A program made the translations under genes and the position numbers. The notes beneath the pieces are model-generated. The model had not been told where the DNA came from. It did no database searches and saw nothing but the letters and a program-made list of their open reading frames with translations. From the NCBI RefSeq assembly GCF_011602485.2, contig NZ_CP050022.2, positions 2,190,001-2,254,000 of the forward strand: a stretch of DNA of 64,000 nt, in the 5' to 3' direction. This stretch comes from Bradyrhizobium sp. 1(2017). Lineage in GTDB: Bacteria; Pseudomonadota; Alphaproteobacteria; Rhizobiales; Xanthobacteraceae. How positions within the stretch are numbered: the first letter of the stretch is position 1; each line of letters starts with the position of its first letter. Positions 13,165 to 22,262 of this stretch are shown piece by piece.

Positions 13165-14274
13165 CTAGTTCTTCAAATTGATCATTCGCTCGACCGATCG
13201 CCGCGCACGCGCCGCGAGCGCGGGGTCGATCGTCACTTCCTCGCGGAGCGTCAGCAGACTCTCGAGGATGTTGGCGAGCGTGATGCGCTTCATGTGCGGG
13301 CAGAGATTGCAGGGGCGCAGCATCTCCACATCGGGCAGCTCGGCCCGGACGTTGTCGGCCATCGAGCATTCCGTGATCATCACCAGCCGCCGCGGCCGCT
13401 TGTTGCGCACCCAGCTGATCATGTGCGCGGTCGAGCCGGTGAAGTCGGCCTCCGCCAGCACGTCCGGCGGGCATTCGGGATGCGCGATGATCTGCACCGT
13501 GGGATCGGCGTCGCGAAGGCCGCGCAGCTCGTCGCCCGTGAAGCGCTCGTGCACCTCGCAGGCGCCCTTCCAGGCGATGATCTTCACGTCGGTCTTGGAC
13601 GCCACGTAGGTCGCGAGATAGCGGTCGGGGAGGAAGATCACGCTCGGCGCATTCAGGCTCTCGACCACCTGCACCGCGTTCGACGACGTGCAGCAGATGT
13701 CGACCTCGGCCTTCACCTCCGCCGAGGTGTTGACGTAGGCGACCACAGGCACGCCGGGAAACTTTTCGCGGAGCAGGCGCACGTCGGCCCCGGTGATGCT
13801 GGCGGCGAGCGAGCAGCCGGCCCGCGAATCCGGGATCAGCACCGTCTTGTCCGGGTTGAGCAGCTTCGAGGTCTCCGCCATGAAGTGCACGCCGCACTGC
13901 ACGATGATGTCGGCCTTCACCTTGGTGGCTTCGACCGCAAGCTGAAGCGAGTCACCGGCGATGTCGGCGACGCAGTGGAAGATCTCCGGCGCCTGGTAAT
14001 TGTGCGCGAGGATCACGGCGTTCCGGGCGCGCTTCAGTTCGTTGATCGCCTTGATCGTCGGTGCCATCAGCGGCCATTCGATCGGTGGGATCACGTGCTT
14101 CACGCGCTCGTAGAGGGATGCGGTGGCGCGCTCGACCGCTGGCGTCCAGTCCAGCGAGGGCGTCGGCAGGGCCAGTTCGGGCCGGCCGAGCGTGGCGCGA
14201 GGGGCGCTGCTGATGGTCCGGCCCTGCGGCCGGCTGGCGAAATCGTCGGGGCCGTAAATTCCAGTGATCGGCAT
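13165..14274 (-). CDS. nadA: Quinolinate synthase
   Basis: 4Fe-4S enzyme that condenses iminoaspartate with dihydroxyacetone phosphate to quinolinate. 369 residues. Cluster-type cysteines are visible in [10 protein letters not shown], in CEVHERFT, in AHPECPPDV and near the C-terminus in [15 protein letters not shown]. The active-site segments [10 protein letters not shown] and DSRAGCSLA are conserved. The start is the ATG at 14274 with GGGAGG upstream; the longer frame to 14382 would translate through the operator region. It leads the nadA-nadB-nadC operon, with two operator-like dyads upstream. Confidence 0.96.
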   Translation of the reverse strand: MPITGIYGPDDFASRPQGRTISSAPRATLGRPELALPTPSLDWTPAVERATASLYERVKHVIPPIEWPLMAPTIKAINELKRARNAVILAHNYQAPEIFHCVADIAGDSLQLAVEATKVKADIIVQCGVHFMAETSKLLNPDKTVLIPDSRAGCSLAASITGADVRLLREKFPGVPVVAYVNTSAEVKAEVDICCTSSNAVQVVESLNAPSVIFLPDRYLATYVASKTDVKIIAWKGACEVHERFTGDELRGLRDADPTVQIIAHPECPPDVLAEADFTGSTAHMISWVRNKRPRRLVMITECSMADNVRAELPDVEMLRPCNLCPHMKRITLANILESLLTLREEVTIDPALAARARRSVERMINLKN

Positions 14275-14297
14275 CGAAGCCTCCCTCGCGTGTGAAT

Positions 14298-14316
14298 TAT
14301 ACTCAATCTGAGTATA
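14298..14316. promoter_or_regulatory. NadQ operator-like dyad 1 upstream of nadA
   Basis: The perfect dyad TATACTCA-atc-TGAGTATA lies 24 nt upstream of the nadA start. It has the size and position of a repressor operator. NadQ/NrtR-type NAD regulators act on nad operons in Rhizobiales, and a NadQ-like gene is in this window at 25009-25977. Binding is inferred. Confidence 0.7.
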
Positions 14317-14374
14317 TGTAGAGCCTGAGTAATCCGGCCAAGAGGCCGGAGCGGGACGCCTTCGAAGCCCTGAT

Positions 14375-14391
14375 ATGCTCAATATGAGTAG
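14375..14391. promoter_or_regulatory. NadQ operator-like dyad 2 upstream of nadA
   Basis: ATGCTCA-ata-TGAGTAG repeats the TCA-NNN-TGAGTA core of dyad 1 with two mismatched pairs. Its centre is 76 bp from that of dyad 1, on the far side of the presumed nadA promoter, as expected for cooperative or looped repression. Confidence 0.5.
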
Positions 14392-14614
14392 ATCGAAGAT
14401 AACACGCGCTGACGAGAACGGCTAGGGGGTGTCGCACACGTTCCCGTCAAGTCACGCGACGCGCGTCAGGGAGGCCGAATTGAAACGCAATGCTTCCGCG
14501 GAAGCCCTTCGTGGAACGCAAACGTTTTTGGCTTGGGATTTTCATGCAGATGCATTAAACGGCTCGATAGCGGCCGCCGATTTGCGGATCCGCCGACGAC
14601 AGATGAGGAACTCC

Positions 14615-15868
14615 ATGTCGACACAAGCGGGCGAGCTCGGTCAGACCTCACGTGCCTCCAACTGGCGCACCCCGGCTGTCATCATCCTCTGCGGCTGCGC
14701 GATCGGCATGCTCGGCTTCGGTCCGCGCTCGGCGCTGGGTTTCTTTGTGCAGCCGATGAGCCATGAGTTCGCCTGGGGCCGCGACGTGTTCGGCCTTGCC
14801 ATCGCCGTCCAGAACCTGCTGTGGGGCCTCGGCCAACCCGTCGCGGGAGCGGTCGCCGATCGGTTCGGCCTGTTCCGCGTGATGTGCGTCGGTGCTCTGC
14901 TCTATGCCGGCGGCCTGCTCCTGATGCGCTACTCCTCGACGCCGCTGTCGCTCGACATCGGCGCCGGCGTCATGATCGGCTTCGGTCTCGCCGGCTGCTC
15001 GTTCAACCTGGTGCTGTCGGCGTTCAGCAAGCTCCTGCCGGCCGAGAAGCGCGGCCTTGCGCTCGGCGCCGGCACCGCGGCGGGATCCTTCGGACAGTTC
15101 TTGTTCGCGCCGATCGGCGTCGCGCTGATCGACAATTTTGGCTGGCAGCAGGCGCTCTCCGTATTCGGCTTCCTGATGTTGCTGATCATCCCGCTATCGC
15201 TGGCACTCTCGACGCCGCCGGTCGCGAGCACCGCCAACACGACGCCGGCGGACGAGCAGACGTTTACGAGGGCGCTCGCAGAGGCCTTCGGCCACCGCTC
15301 TTACGTGCTCTTGGTGCTTGGCTTCTTCACCTGTGGCTTCCAGCTCGCCTTCATCACCGTGCATCTGCCCGCCTTCCTGGTCGATAACGGCATCACGGCG
15401 CAAACCGGCGGCTGGGTGATCGCGGCGATCGGCCTGTTCAACATCGTGGGCTCGCTCAGCGTCGGCTATCTCCAGAATTCGCTGCCCAAGCGCTACATCC
15501 TCTCGACGATCTACTTCACCCGCGCGCTGGCGACACTCGCCTTCATCTCGTTCCCGATCACCCCGTTCTCGGCGATCGCGTTCGGCGCGGTCTCGGGCCT
15601 GACCTGGCTGTCGACGGTGCCGCCGACCTCCGCGCTGGTGGCGCTGATGTTCGGTACGCGCTGGCTTGCGACGCTCTACGGCTTCGCCTTCGTCAGCCAT
15701 CAGGTCGGCGGCTTTCTCGGCGTCTGGTTGGGGGGCATCGTGTTCGAGCGTTTCGGTTCCTACACGCCGATCTGGTGGCTCTCGATCCTGTTTGGTGTGC
15801 TCTCCGCGCTGATCAATCTTCCCATCGTGGAGAAACCGGTTCAGCGAGCGGTTGCGCAGCCTGCCTGA
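14615..15868 (+). CDS. MFS transporter, monocarboxylate/oxalate-formate antiporter type
   Basis: Inner-membrane carrier of the major facilitator superfamily, 417 residues with about 12 hydrophobic helices. Features seen: FGPRSALGFFVQPMS in helix 1, GQPVAGAVADRFG in the loop between helices 2 and 3 (the MFS motif A position), and a central loop around residues 200-220. The overall pattern resembles oxalate/formate or monocarboxylate MFS proteins, but the substrate cannot be read from sequence. Start: ATG at 14615 with GAGGA upstream. The next gene, an acuI-like reductase, starts 41 nt downstream on the same strand and may be cotranscribed. Confidence 0.85.
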   Translation: MSTQAGELGQTSRASNWRTPAVIILCGCAIGMLGFGPRSALGFFVQPMSHEFAWGRDVFGLAIAVQNLLWGLGQPVAGAVADRFGLFRVMCVGALLYAGGLLLMRYSSTPLSLDIGAGVMIGFGLAGCSFNLVLSAFSKLLPAEKRGLALGAGTAAGSFGQFLFAPIGVALIDNFGWQQALSVFGFLMLLIIPLSLALSTPPVASTANTTPADEQTFTRALAEAFGHRSYVLLVLGFFTCGFQLAFITVHLPAFLVDNGITAQTGGWVIAAIGLFNIVGSLSVGYLQNSLPKRYILSTIYFTRALATLAFISFPITPFSAIAFGAVSGLTWLSTVPPTSALVALMFGTRWLATLYGFAFVSHQVGGFLGVWLGGIVFERFGSYTPIWWLSILFGVLSALINLPIVEKPVQRAVAQPA

Positions 15869-15909
15869 TCGGCTAAACATCCCCGACAAACAAGTCAGGG
15901 AGTTCAGTC

Positions 15910-16896
15910 GTGGGCACATTCAAGGCGATCCGGATCGACAAGGCGGATAAAGGCACCACCGCGCAGCTGACGCAGTTCGACGAAGCCGAGCTGATGGACG
16001 GCGACGTCACCGTGCGCGTCGAATGGTCGACGCTGAACTACAAGGACGGCCTCGCGCTGTCAGGCAAGGCGCCGGTGGTGCGCCGTTTCCCGATGATCGC
16101 CGGCATCGATTTCGCCGGCACGGTCGAAGCGTCCTCGCACCCGCAATGGAAGGCGGGCGACAAGGTGGTCTGCACCGGCTGGGGCATGGGCGAGACCCAT
16201 CTCGGCGCCTATGCCGAGAAGGCGCGCGTGAAGGGCGACTGGCTGGTCGCGCTGCCACAGGGCTTGTCGACGCGCGACGCCATGGCGATCGGCACCGCCG
16301 GCTTCACCGCGATGCTCTCCGTGCTGGCGCTGGAGAAGCACGGCATCTCGCCAAAGAGCGGCCCGGTCGTGGTGACGGGTGCCGCCGGAGGCGTCGGCTC
16401 GGTTGCCACCGCGGTGCTGTCGAAGCTCGGCTACCACGTCATCGCCTCGACCGGTCGCGCCTCGGAGGCCGACTACCTGAAGCACCTGGGTGCAGCCGAA
16501 GTGATCGACCGCAACGAATTGTCTGCGCCGGCAAAGCCTTTGGCCAAGGAGCGCTGGGCGGGTGGCGTCGACAGCGTCGGTTCGACCACGCTCGCCAACC
16601 TGCTCTCGATGACGAAGTACGGTGGGGCGATCGCGGCCTGCGGCCTGGCGGCCGGCATGGACCTGCCTTCGTCCGTCGCACCGTTCATTTTACGCGGGGT
16701 GTGCCTTCTCGGCATCGATTCCGTGATGTGCCCGATCGAGCCGCGGAAAGCTGCCTGGCTGCGCCTGGCCTCCGATCTGGACCGGACAAAACTAGCTGAA
16801 ATTACTAAGGAAATTCCGCTTGCGGAGGCGCCGGATTGGGGCGCGAAAATCCTGGCCGGCGAAGTCCGCGGCCGCATCGTGGTAAAAATTGTCTAA
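15910..16896 (+). CDS. acuI: AcuI-like acrylyl-CoA reductase / quinone oxidoreductase
   Basis: NADPH-dependent medium-chain reductase of the YhdH/AcuI type, which reduces acrylyl-CoA to propionyl-CoA. 328 residues, the usual length. The GroES-like N-terminus contains [17 protein letters not shown], and the Rossmann motif [19 protein letters not shown] lies at about residues 156-174. The absence of zinc ligands is typical for this subfamily. The start is GTG at 15910 with AGGGAG upstream. Its downstream position relative to an organic-anion-like MFS carrier fits a small-acid metabolism pair, which is inference. Confidence 0.85.
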   Translation: MGTFKAIRIDKADKGTTAQLTQFDEAELMDGDVTVRVEWSTLNYKDGLALSGKAPVVRRFPMIAGIDFAGTVEASSHPQWKAGDKVVCTGWGMGETHLGAYAEKARVKGDWLVALPQGLSTRDAMAIGTAGFTAMLSVLALEKHGISPKSGPVVVTGAAGGVGSVATAVLSKLGYHVIASTGRASEADYLKHLGAAEVIDRNELSAPAKPLAKERWAGGVDSVGSTTLANLLSMTKYGGAIAACGLAAGMDLPSSVAPFILRGVCLLGIDSVMCPIEPRKAAWLRLASDLDRTKLAEITKEIPLAEAPDWGAKILAGEVRGRIVVKIV

Positions 16897-17012
16897 CGGC
16901 GTTCAGACTTTACCAACCAACGTGCTCCAATGTTGCCATGGTTAGTATGGTAAGCAGCGGGTAAAGAGAGATAAGGCATCGCCCGCTGCGGGGGTTGGGT
17001 TCGGAGTAGAGC

Positions 17013-17612
17013 ATGCTTGCGCGTATTGTGTTGGGGGCTGTCACGGCGGCAGTGACGTTTGCGCCGGCCATTGCCGGAAGCATGAATGCTGACGAGGCGC
17101 GCCGCTTCGTCGCCGGCAAGGTGTTCGCCTTCACCTGTTTCGACGGCACCCGCGGTGCGGGCCGCATCCTCGACGATCTCGGTGCCGCCGGCGCCGTGCA
17201 GTTCTCGGGCGCGGGCCCGGTCAAACATCTCCGCCTCCCCGGCAACACGCTCCAGATCCGCGGCCAGAACGTCTGCGCTTCGATCAAGGGGATTCCGTTC
17301 GAGCCCTGTTTCAACCTGGAAAAGACCGATGATCGCAGCTTCCGCGGCTCGGTTTCCGGCATGGGCTTCGCCTATTGCGACTTCCACCATCAGGGCGGCA
17401 ATCAGATGCTGATGGCGCGCGCCGCCGCGCGTCCGCGTTCGCTGCGCTCTTCGGAGCGTACCGGTTCGGTTCCTGCACCCCACACCGAAGTCGCCGCGCG
17501 TGTCGAGACGCCGCGTGTCGAGAGCGGTCGCCTCGAGCCGGTGAAGGCGGAAGCCAAATCGGAAGCCCCGAAGATCGAGGCTCCGCTGGAGCTGCGCCGC
17601 TCTACGCAGTGA
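17013..17612 (+). CDS. Exported hypothetical protein with a Cys-containing domain
   Basis: 199 residues. A signal peptide (MLARIVLGAVTAAVTFAPAIAG) is followed by a compact domain at residues 25-125 with four cysteines (FTCFDG, VCASI, FEPCFNL, AYCDFHH) that could form two disulfides in the periplasm. From residue 130 the sequence becomes a charged, low-complexity Arg/Glu/Pro tail. I do not recognise a named family, though similar proteins appear to be common in Bradyrhizobium. No operon partner is evident. Confidence 0.75.
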   Translation: MLARIVLGAVTAAVTFAPAIAGSMNADEARRFVAGKVFAFTCFDGTRGAGRILDDLGAAGAVQFSGAGPVKHLRLPGNTLQIRGQNVCASIKGIPFEPCFNLEKTDDRSFRGSVSGMGFAYCDFHHQGGNQMLMARAAARPRSLRSSERTGSVPAPHTEVAARVETPRVESGRLEPVKAEAKSEAPKIEAPLELRRSTQ

Positions 17613-17776
17613 GCCGGCTGCGGACCGTCCCCGCACACTTCTTCCGTTGAAGACATCGATCGAGCACGAAGCCGCCGCGCCGTAGTCGTACGGAGGGCGG
17701 TTTTCATGTGTTGGTAGCTGTTCGCGTCCCAGTTTGTGTACGGCCGGGGGACGCGGCCCTACGCAAGGGTTCAACG

Positions 17777-18013
17777 ATGTCGCTGTATTTCTTCCGCATC
17801 AGCACCGGGCGCTATTCCGGCGCCGCCGATCAACCGTACGAGTTCGAGGATCGCGCCGCCGCATGGACCGAGATGACCGAAGTCTGCGCCAATCTGCTCG
17901 GCAGCATCGCGCGCGGCCTGAAGCCGAACGGCGAGTGGCGCATGGAGCTGCTCGACGAAAACAAGAAGCCGGTCTTTTGTATCAGCCTCGTGGGAGAAGC
18001 CGTGATGCGGTAG
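17777..18013 (+). CDS. DUF6894-type small protein
   Basis: A 78-residue soluble protein beginning MSLYFFRISTGRYSG, with an acidic middle (YEFEDRAAAWTEMTEVC) and the C-terminus PVFCISLVGEAVMR. The N-terminal YFFRI/YFH pattern followed by a conserved aromatic/acidic stretch and a C-terminal beta strand is typical of DUF6894 proteins, which are numerous in rhizobia and uncharacterised. Start at the ATG at 17777 with AAGGGT upstream; the extra 23 codons to 17708 lack support. Confidence 0.75.
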   Translation: MSLYFFRISTGRYSGAADQPYEFEDRAAAWTEMTEVCANLLGSIARGLKPNGEWRMELLDENKKPVFCISLVGEAVMR

Positions 18014-18292
18014 GGCGAGGCCTCCATCGCTGCTTGTGATTGACTTGTGCAGCGCACGACGAGGGGTTGGCCGGTTTCTCGGCATCGTGCCCGCGGCCTG
18101 ACGGTGGCGTCTCTCAGATGGTCTGCAACCGCCGCGCGTGATGGCGCTGCGGTTGCGCGCATCCGTGCTTCGGCGCCGCGACAGATGCGCGCAGGGTTAA
18201 CCTTCCGGAAAAACGATGCAGGCATGATCGGCGCAATTTTCGGGCGCTGAGTCGCCCCTCGCGTATTGCGTCTGGATCGTTGGAGCACATTC

Positions 18293-20263
18293 ATGAGCGG
18301 CATTTCCATTCGCCTCACCCACAAGGTCATGGCGATCGGACTCTTCGGACTTATCGGTCTTGCCGCTTTCGGCGCGATCTACGAGATCGGCAGCCTCTCC
18401 CAGGATGCGTCCCGCGACACTGCGAACCGCGCCCGTGCGATCGCGGATCTGAACAAGCAACTCTCCATCGAGATGCTGGAGGCGCGCCGCAACGAGAAGA
18501 ACTTCCAGCAGCGGCGGAACGAGCGTTATGCCAAGGAACATGCCGAACTGATCGAGCCGATCAACCGCGATTTCGAGGCAATGGAGCGGTTGATGGTGGC
18601 CGGCGGCATGACTGCGCTAGCCGACAAGACGAAGCAGGCTCAAGCCGGCTTCAAGCGCTACGCTGCGGATTTCGGTACGCTGGTGACGGCCGAGACAAGG
18701 CTCGGGCTGAACGAGACGCTCGGCCTGTCCGGCTCGCTTCGGGCCGCGGTGCACGCCATCGAGACCAAGCTGAAGGAGATCGACGATCCGAGGTCGACGT
18801 CCTGGATGCTGATGATGCGCCGGCACGAGAAGGACTTCATGCTGCGGCGCGATCCCAAATACATTGCCGAGGTGAAGAAGGCCGCGGTTGAATTCTCCAA
18901 GGCGATCGAGGTCGTGGCCGTTCCGACGGCGGTGATGAACGACATCACGGCGAAGCTCCAGAAGTACCAGGCCGAGTTCGCGGCCTGGGCCGAGACCGCG
19001 CAGCAAAGTACCGCTCTCGATGCCAGCATGATGAAGACGTTTCGCGAACTCGAGCCGTTGATGGTCGAGGTGCGGACCGCCGTTGACGCGATGTACAGGC
19101 AGGCCGATGCCGCTGAAGCAGCGACCCGCGACGCCGTGCGCTTGTGGATGATGGTCGCGTTCGGCGTCACGGTCGTGGTGCTCGCCGTGGTCGGCTTCCT
19201 GCTCGGGCGTTCGATCTCGAAGGCACTCGGCGCCATGGTGGATGCGATGACGCGGCTGGCGCGCGGCGAGCTCTCGATCTCCGTTCCCGGCGTCGGGCGC
19301 AGGGACGAGATCGGCGAGATGGCCGGCGCGGTCGAAGTGTTCAGGACCAACATGGCCGAAGCCGAGCGACTGCGCGCCGAGCAGGCGGAGGCTGCTGCAC
19401 GCGGGCGCGAGCAGCGCAAGGCGGACATGCAACGGCTCGCGGATGCGTTCGAGGGCGCGGTCGGCGAGATCGTCGAGACCGTGTCGTCGGCGGCAATCGA
19501 GCTCGAGGCGTCCTCCAACACGCTGACGCAGGCCGCCGAGCGCGGCAACGGGCTCGCCACGGCCGTGGCGGCGGCCTCGGAGGAGGCCTCCGCGAACGTG
19601 CAGTCGGTGTCGTCAGCGAGCGAGGAGATGACTTCCTCGATCTCCGAGATCAGCCGTCAGGTGCAGGAATCGGCGCGGGTCGCCGACGTTGCCGTGGACC
19701 AGGCGAAGCGCACCAATGCGCGCGTCGCCGAGCTGACGAAAGCGGCCGGCCGCATCGGCGACGTGGTCGATCTAATCAACACCATCGCCGCCCAGACCAA
19801 TCTGCTGGCGCTGAATGCCACGATCGAGGCGGCGCGGGCAGGCGAGGCCGGCAAAGGCTTTGCCGTCGTGGCGACGGAAGTGAAGGCGCTTGCCGAGCAG
19901 ACTGCGAAGGCGACCGGCGAGATCGGCCAGCACATCGGCGCAATCCAGGCTGCGACCGAGGACTCCGTCGGTGCGATCAGGGAGATCGGTAACACCATCG
20001 CGCGCATGTCCGAAATCTCCTCGACCATTGCCGCTGCGGTGGAGGAGCAGGGCGCGGCGACCCAGGAGATCTCCCGCAACATCCAAAATGCCGCGCATGG
20101 CACCGCGGAGGTCTCCGCGAACATTGGCCAAGTCCAGCGCGGCGCCGGCGAGACCGGGGCTGCATCGGCACAGGTGCATTCGGCTGCGCAATCGCTGTCG
20201 CAGGAGAGCAACCGGCTGAAGAGCGAGGTGACGCGTTTCCTGGAGTCCGTGCGGGCGGCGTGA
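18293..20263 (+). CDS. Methyl-accepting chemotaxis protein with HBM-type sensor
   Basis: Transmembrane chemoreceptor that signals to the CheA kinase. 656 residues: TM1 about 12-32, a large periplasmic helical region to about 280, TM2 near 285-305, HAMP to about 360, and a cytoplasmic coiled coil with the hairpin tip near residue 500 ([20 protein letters not shown]). Paired motifs [15 protein letters not shown] and [15 protein letters not shown] in the sensor region are the hallmark of the helical bimodular (HBM) ligand domain. No C-terminal pentapeptide for CheR/CheB tethering is present. The next gene is a second chemoreceptor with a near-identical signalling domain. Confidence 0.92.
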   Translation: MSGISIRLTHKVMAIGLFGLIGLAAFGAIYEIGSLSQDASRDTANRARAIADLNKQLSIEMLEARRNEKNFQQRRNERYAKEHAELIEPINRDFEAMERLMVAGGMTALADKTKQAQAGFKRYAADFGTLVTAETRLGLNETLGLSGSLRAAVHAIETKLKEIDDPRSTSWMLMMRRHEKDFMLRRDPKYIAEVKKAAVEFSKAIEVVAVPTAVMNDITAKLQKYQAEFAAWAETAQQSTALDASMMKTFRELEPLMVEVRTAVDAMYRQADAAEAATRDAVRLWMMVAFGVTVVVLAVVGFLLGRSISKALGAMVDAMTRLARGELSISVPGVGRRDEIGEMAGAVEVFRTNMAEAERLRAEQAEAAARGREQRKADMQRLADAFEGAVGEIVETVSSAAIELEASSNTLTQAAERGNGLATAVAAASEEASANVQSVSSASEEMTSSISEISRQVQESARVADVAVDQAKRTNARVAELTKAAGRIGDVVDLINTIAAQTNLLALNATIEAARAGEAGKGFAVVATEVKALAEQTAKATGEIGQHIGAIQAATEDSVGAIREIGNTIARMSEISSTIAAAVEEQGAATQEISRNIQNAAHGTAEVSANIGQVQRGAGETGAASAQVHSAAQSLSQESNRLKSEVTRFLESVRAA

Positions 20264-20517
20264 CGCTGGCCTTGTCGATGCTGCAAGCCATCACACGGGG
20301 CGGAGATCTGTGCAGCCGGTTGCAGAAATGGTGACTGCCCGGCGGCGTCCCGTATTTTTACGTAGGATCATGTTAACGACTGCTTGCGACAATGCGGCGC
20401 AATCTTACGCGATAAGAACCAGCCAGCATTGTTGAACTGACCTCCGCCCCGACGTCCTTCGTGACGCCTGAGGCGCAGATGACGTGCGCGTTGCCGGGTA
20501 CCAACGGGATTTGTGTG

Positions 20518-22206
20518 ATGTCGAAATTGTCGATCGTATTCAAGCTGCTGACCGTGTTGTCGGTCCTCGTATTGTCGCTCGCCGGCGTTGGCGTCATGGC
20601 GATCGGCACGATGCAGAACATCAACGCCCACACCGTCGAGATCGCGGAAAGCTGGCTGCCGAGCGTGCGTGCGCTCGGCTCGATGCGTGCCGACATCAAC
20701 GAGCTGCGCGTCGCGCTGCGCCTTCACTTGATGCAGGATACCGCTGAAGGCAAGGATGCCGCCGAGAAACGTCTCGCTTCGCTGCGTGAGCGCATCGAGA
20801 AGACCCGCAAGGTCTACGAACCGCTGATCAGCGCGGCCGAGGAGCGCTCGCTCTACCAGCAATGGGCCAAGGCGTGGGCCGAGTACCTGAATGGGGTGCA
20901 AGAGGTCATGGCGCTTTCGCGCAAGGGCGTCGGGCGTTTCCCTGCCGACGCCAATGAAATGTTGCAGACCAAGGTGGCGAAGATGGCCCAGGCGGCCGAT
21001 CCGCTGCTGCAGAAGGGCATCGAACTCAACAACAGCGGCGCCGAGCTGGAGACCAAGCAGGCCGCCGACAGCTACGCAACGATCTTCCGCGTTCTGGTCG
21101 GCGTCATCGTGTTCTCGGTCGTGATCGCGATCGGCGCCGCCTATTATCTCGTGCGCGACGTTTCTCGCGGCATTGCCTCGATCATCCGTCCGATGCAGTC
21201 GCTCGGCGAAGGCGACCTCTCGGCCGAGGTGCCGCATCGCGGCGAGAAGACCGAGATCGGCTCGATGGCCGATGCGCTCCAGATCTTCAAGGAGGCGTTG
21301 ATCGCCAAGAAGGCCGCAGACGAGGCGGCCGCCGCCGACGCCGAGGCCAAGATCGAGCGCGGCCGCCGCGTCGATGCCATCACCCGCAAGTTCGAAGCCA
21401 TGATCGGGGAGGTGGTCGGCACCGTATCGTCGGCCTCGACCGAGCTGGAGGCATCGGCGACGACGCTGACCAACACGGCGCAGCGCGGCCAGGAGCTCGC
21501 GACCGTCGTCGCAGCTGCCTCCGAGGAGGCGTCCACCAACGTCCAGGCCGTGGCTTCCGCCTCGGAGGAGCTGTCCTCCTCCATCACCGAGATCAGCCGC
21601 CGCGTTCAGGATTCGGCGCGGATGGCCGCCGAAGCCGTCGAACAGGCGGCGCGGACCAACGAGCGCGTCAACGCGCTGTCGCAGGCGGCGTCCCGTATCG
21701 GCGACGTCGTCGAGCTCATCAACACCATCGCGGGCCAGACCAATCTGCTGGCGCTGAACGCGACCATCGAGGCGGCACGCGCCGGCGAGGCCGGCCGCGG
21801 CTTCGCGGTCGTCGCGTCCGAGGTCAAGGCGCTCGCCGAGCAGACCGCGAAAGCGACCGGCGAGATCGGCGCGCAGGTGTCGGGCATCCAGTCCGCCACG
21901 CAGGAATCGGTCAGCGCCATCCAGGAGATCGGCGGCACCATCGAGCGGCTGTCCGAGGTCTCCGCGGCCATCGCCGCCGCCGTCGAGGAACAGGGCGCGG
22001 CGACGCAGGAGATCTCGCGCAACGTGCAGCAGGCTTCGGTCGGCACGCAGGAGGTCTCGATGAACATCACCGACGTGCAGCGCGGCGCGATCGAGACCGG
22101 CTCGGCCTCGACCGAAGTGCTGTCGGCGGCGAAATCGCTGGCGACCGACAGCACCCGTCTGAAGGTCGAGGTCGCGCAATTCCTGGAGTCGGTGCGCGCG
22201 GCCTGA
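20518..22206 (+). CDS. Methyl-accepting chemotaxis protein with four-helix-bundle sensor
   Basis: Chemoreceptor of 562 residues: TM1 about 8-30, a short periplasmic four-helix bundle (4HB_MCP type, with SWLPSVRALGSMRADINELR) to about 185, TM2 near 190-212, HAMP 214-267, and the methyl-accepting signalling domain with the same hairpin tip as its neighbour. Start: ATG at 20518; the upstream extension to 20461 has no ribosome site. Both receptors end FLESVRAA, indicating duplication with exchange of the sensor domain. No che genes are nearby, so these are orphan receptors. Confidence 0.92.
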   Translation: MSKLSIVFKLLTVLSVLVLSLAGVGVMAIGTMQNINAHTVEIAESWLPSVRALGSMRADINELRVALRLHLMQDTAEGKDAAEKRLASLRERIEKTRKVYEPLISAAEERSLYQQWAKAWAEYLNGVQEVMALSRKGVGRFPADANEMLQTKVAKMAQAADPLLQKGIELNNSGAELETKQAADSYATIFRVLVGVIVFSVVIAIGAAYYLVRDVSRGIASIIRPMQSLGEGDLSAEVPHRGEKTEIGSMADALQIFKEALIAKKAADEAAAADAEAKIERGRRVDAITRKFEAMIGEVVGTVSSASTELEASATTLTNTAQRGQELATVVAAASEEASTNVQAVASASEELSSSITEISRRVQDSARMAAEAVEQAARTNERVNALSQAASRIGDVVELINTIAGQTNLLALNATIEAARAGEAGRGFAVVASEVKALAEQTAKATGEIGAQVSGIQSATQESVSAIQEIGGTIERLSEVSAAIAAAVEEQGAATQEISRNVQQASVGTQEVSMNITDVQRGAIETGSASTEVLSAAKSLATDSTRLKVEVAQFLESVRAA

Positions 22207-22213
22207 TCCTCAG

Positions 22214-22255
22214 GAGCATGATCCGGAAAAGCGGCTTTCCGAAAAGATCATGCTC
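22214..22255. repeat. Rhizobial hairpin repeat GAGCATGATC...GATCATGCTC
   Basis: Perfect 10-bp arms (22214-22223 and 22246-22255) flank CGGAAAAGCGGCTTTCCGAA, which itself forms a GGAAA/TTTCC stem. This hairpin type is widespread between genes in Bradyrhizobium and related genera. It lies between convergent genes and may end both transcripts. Confidence 0.8.
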
Positions 22256-22262
22256 ACATCAT

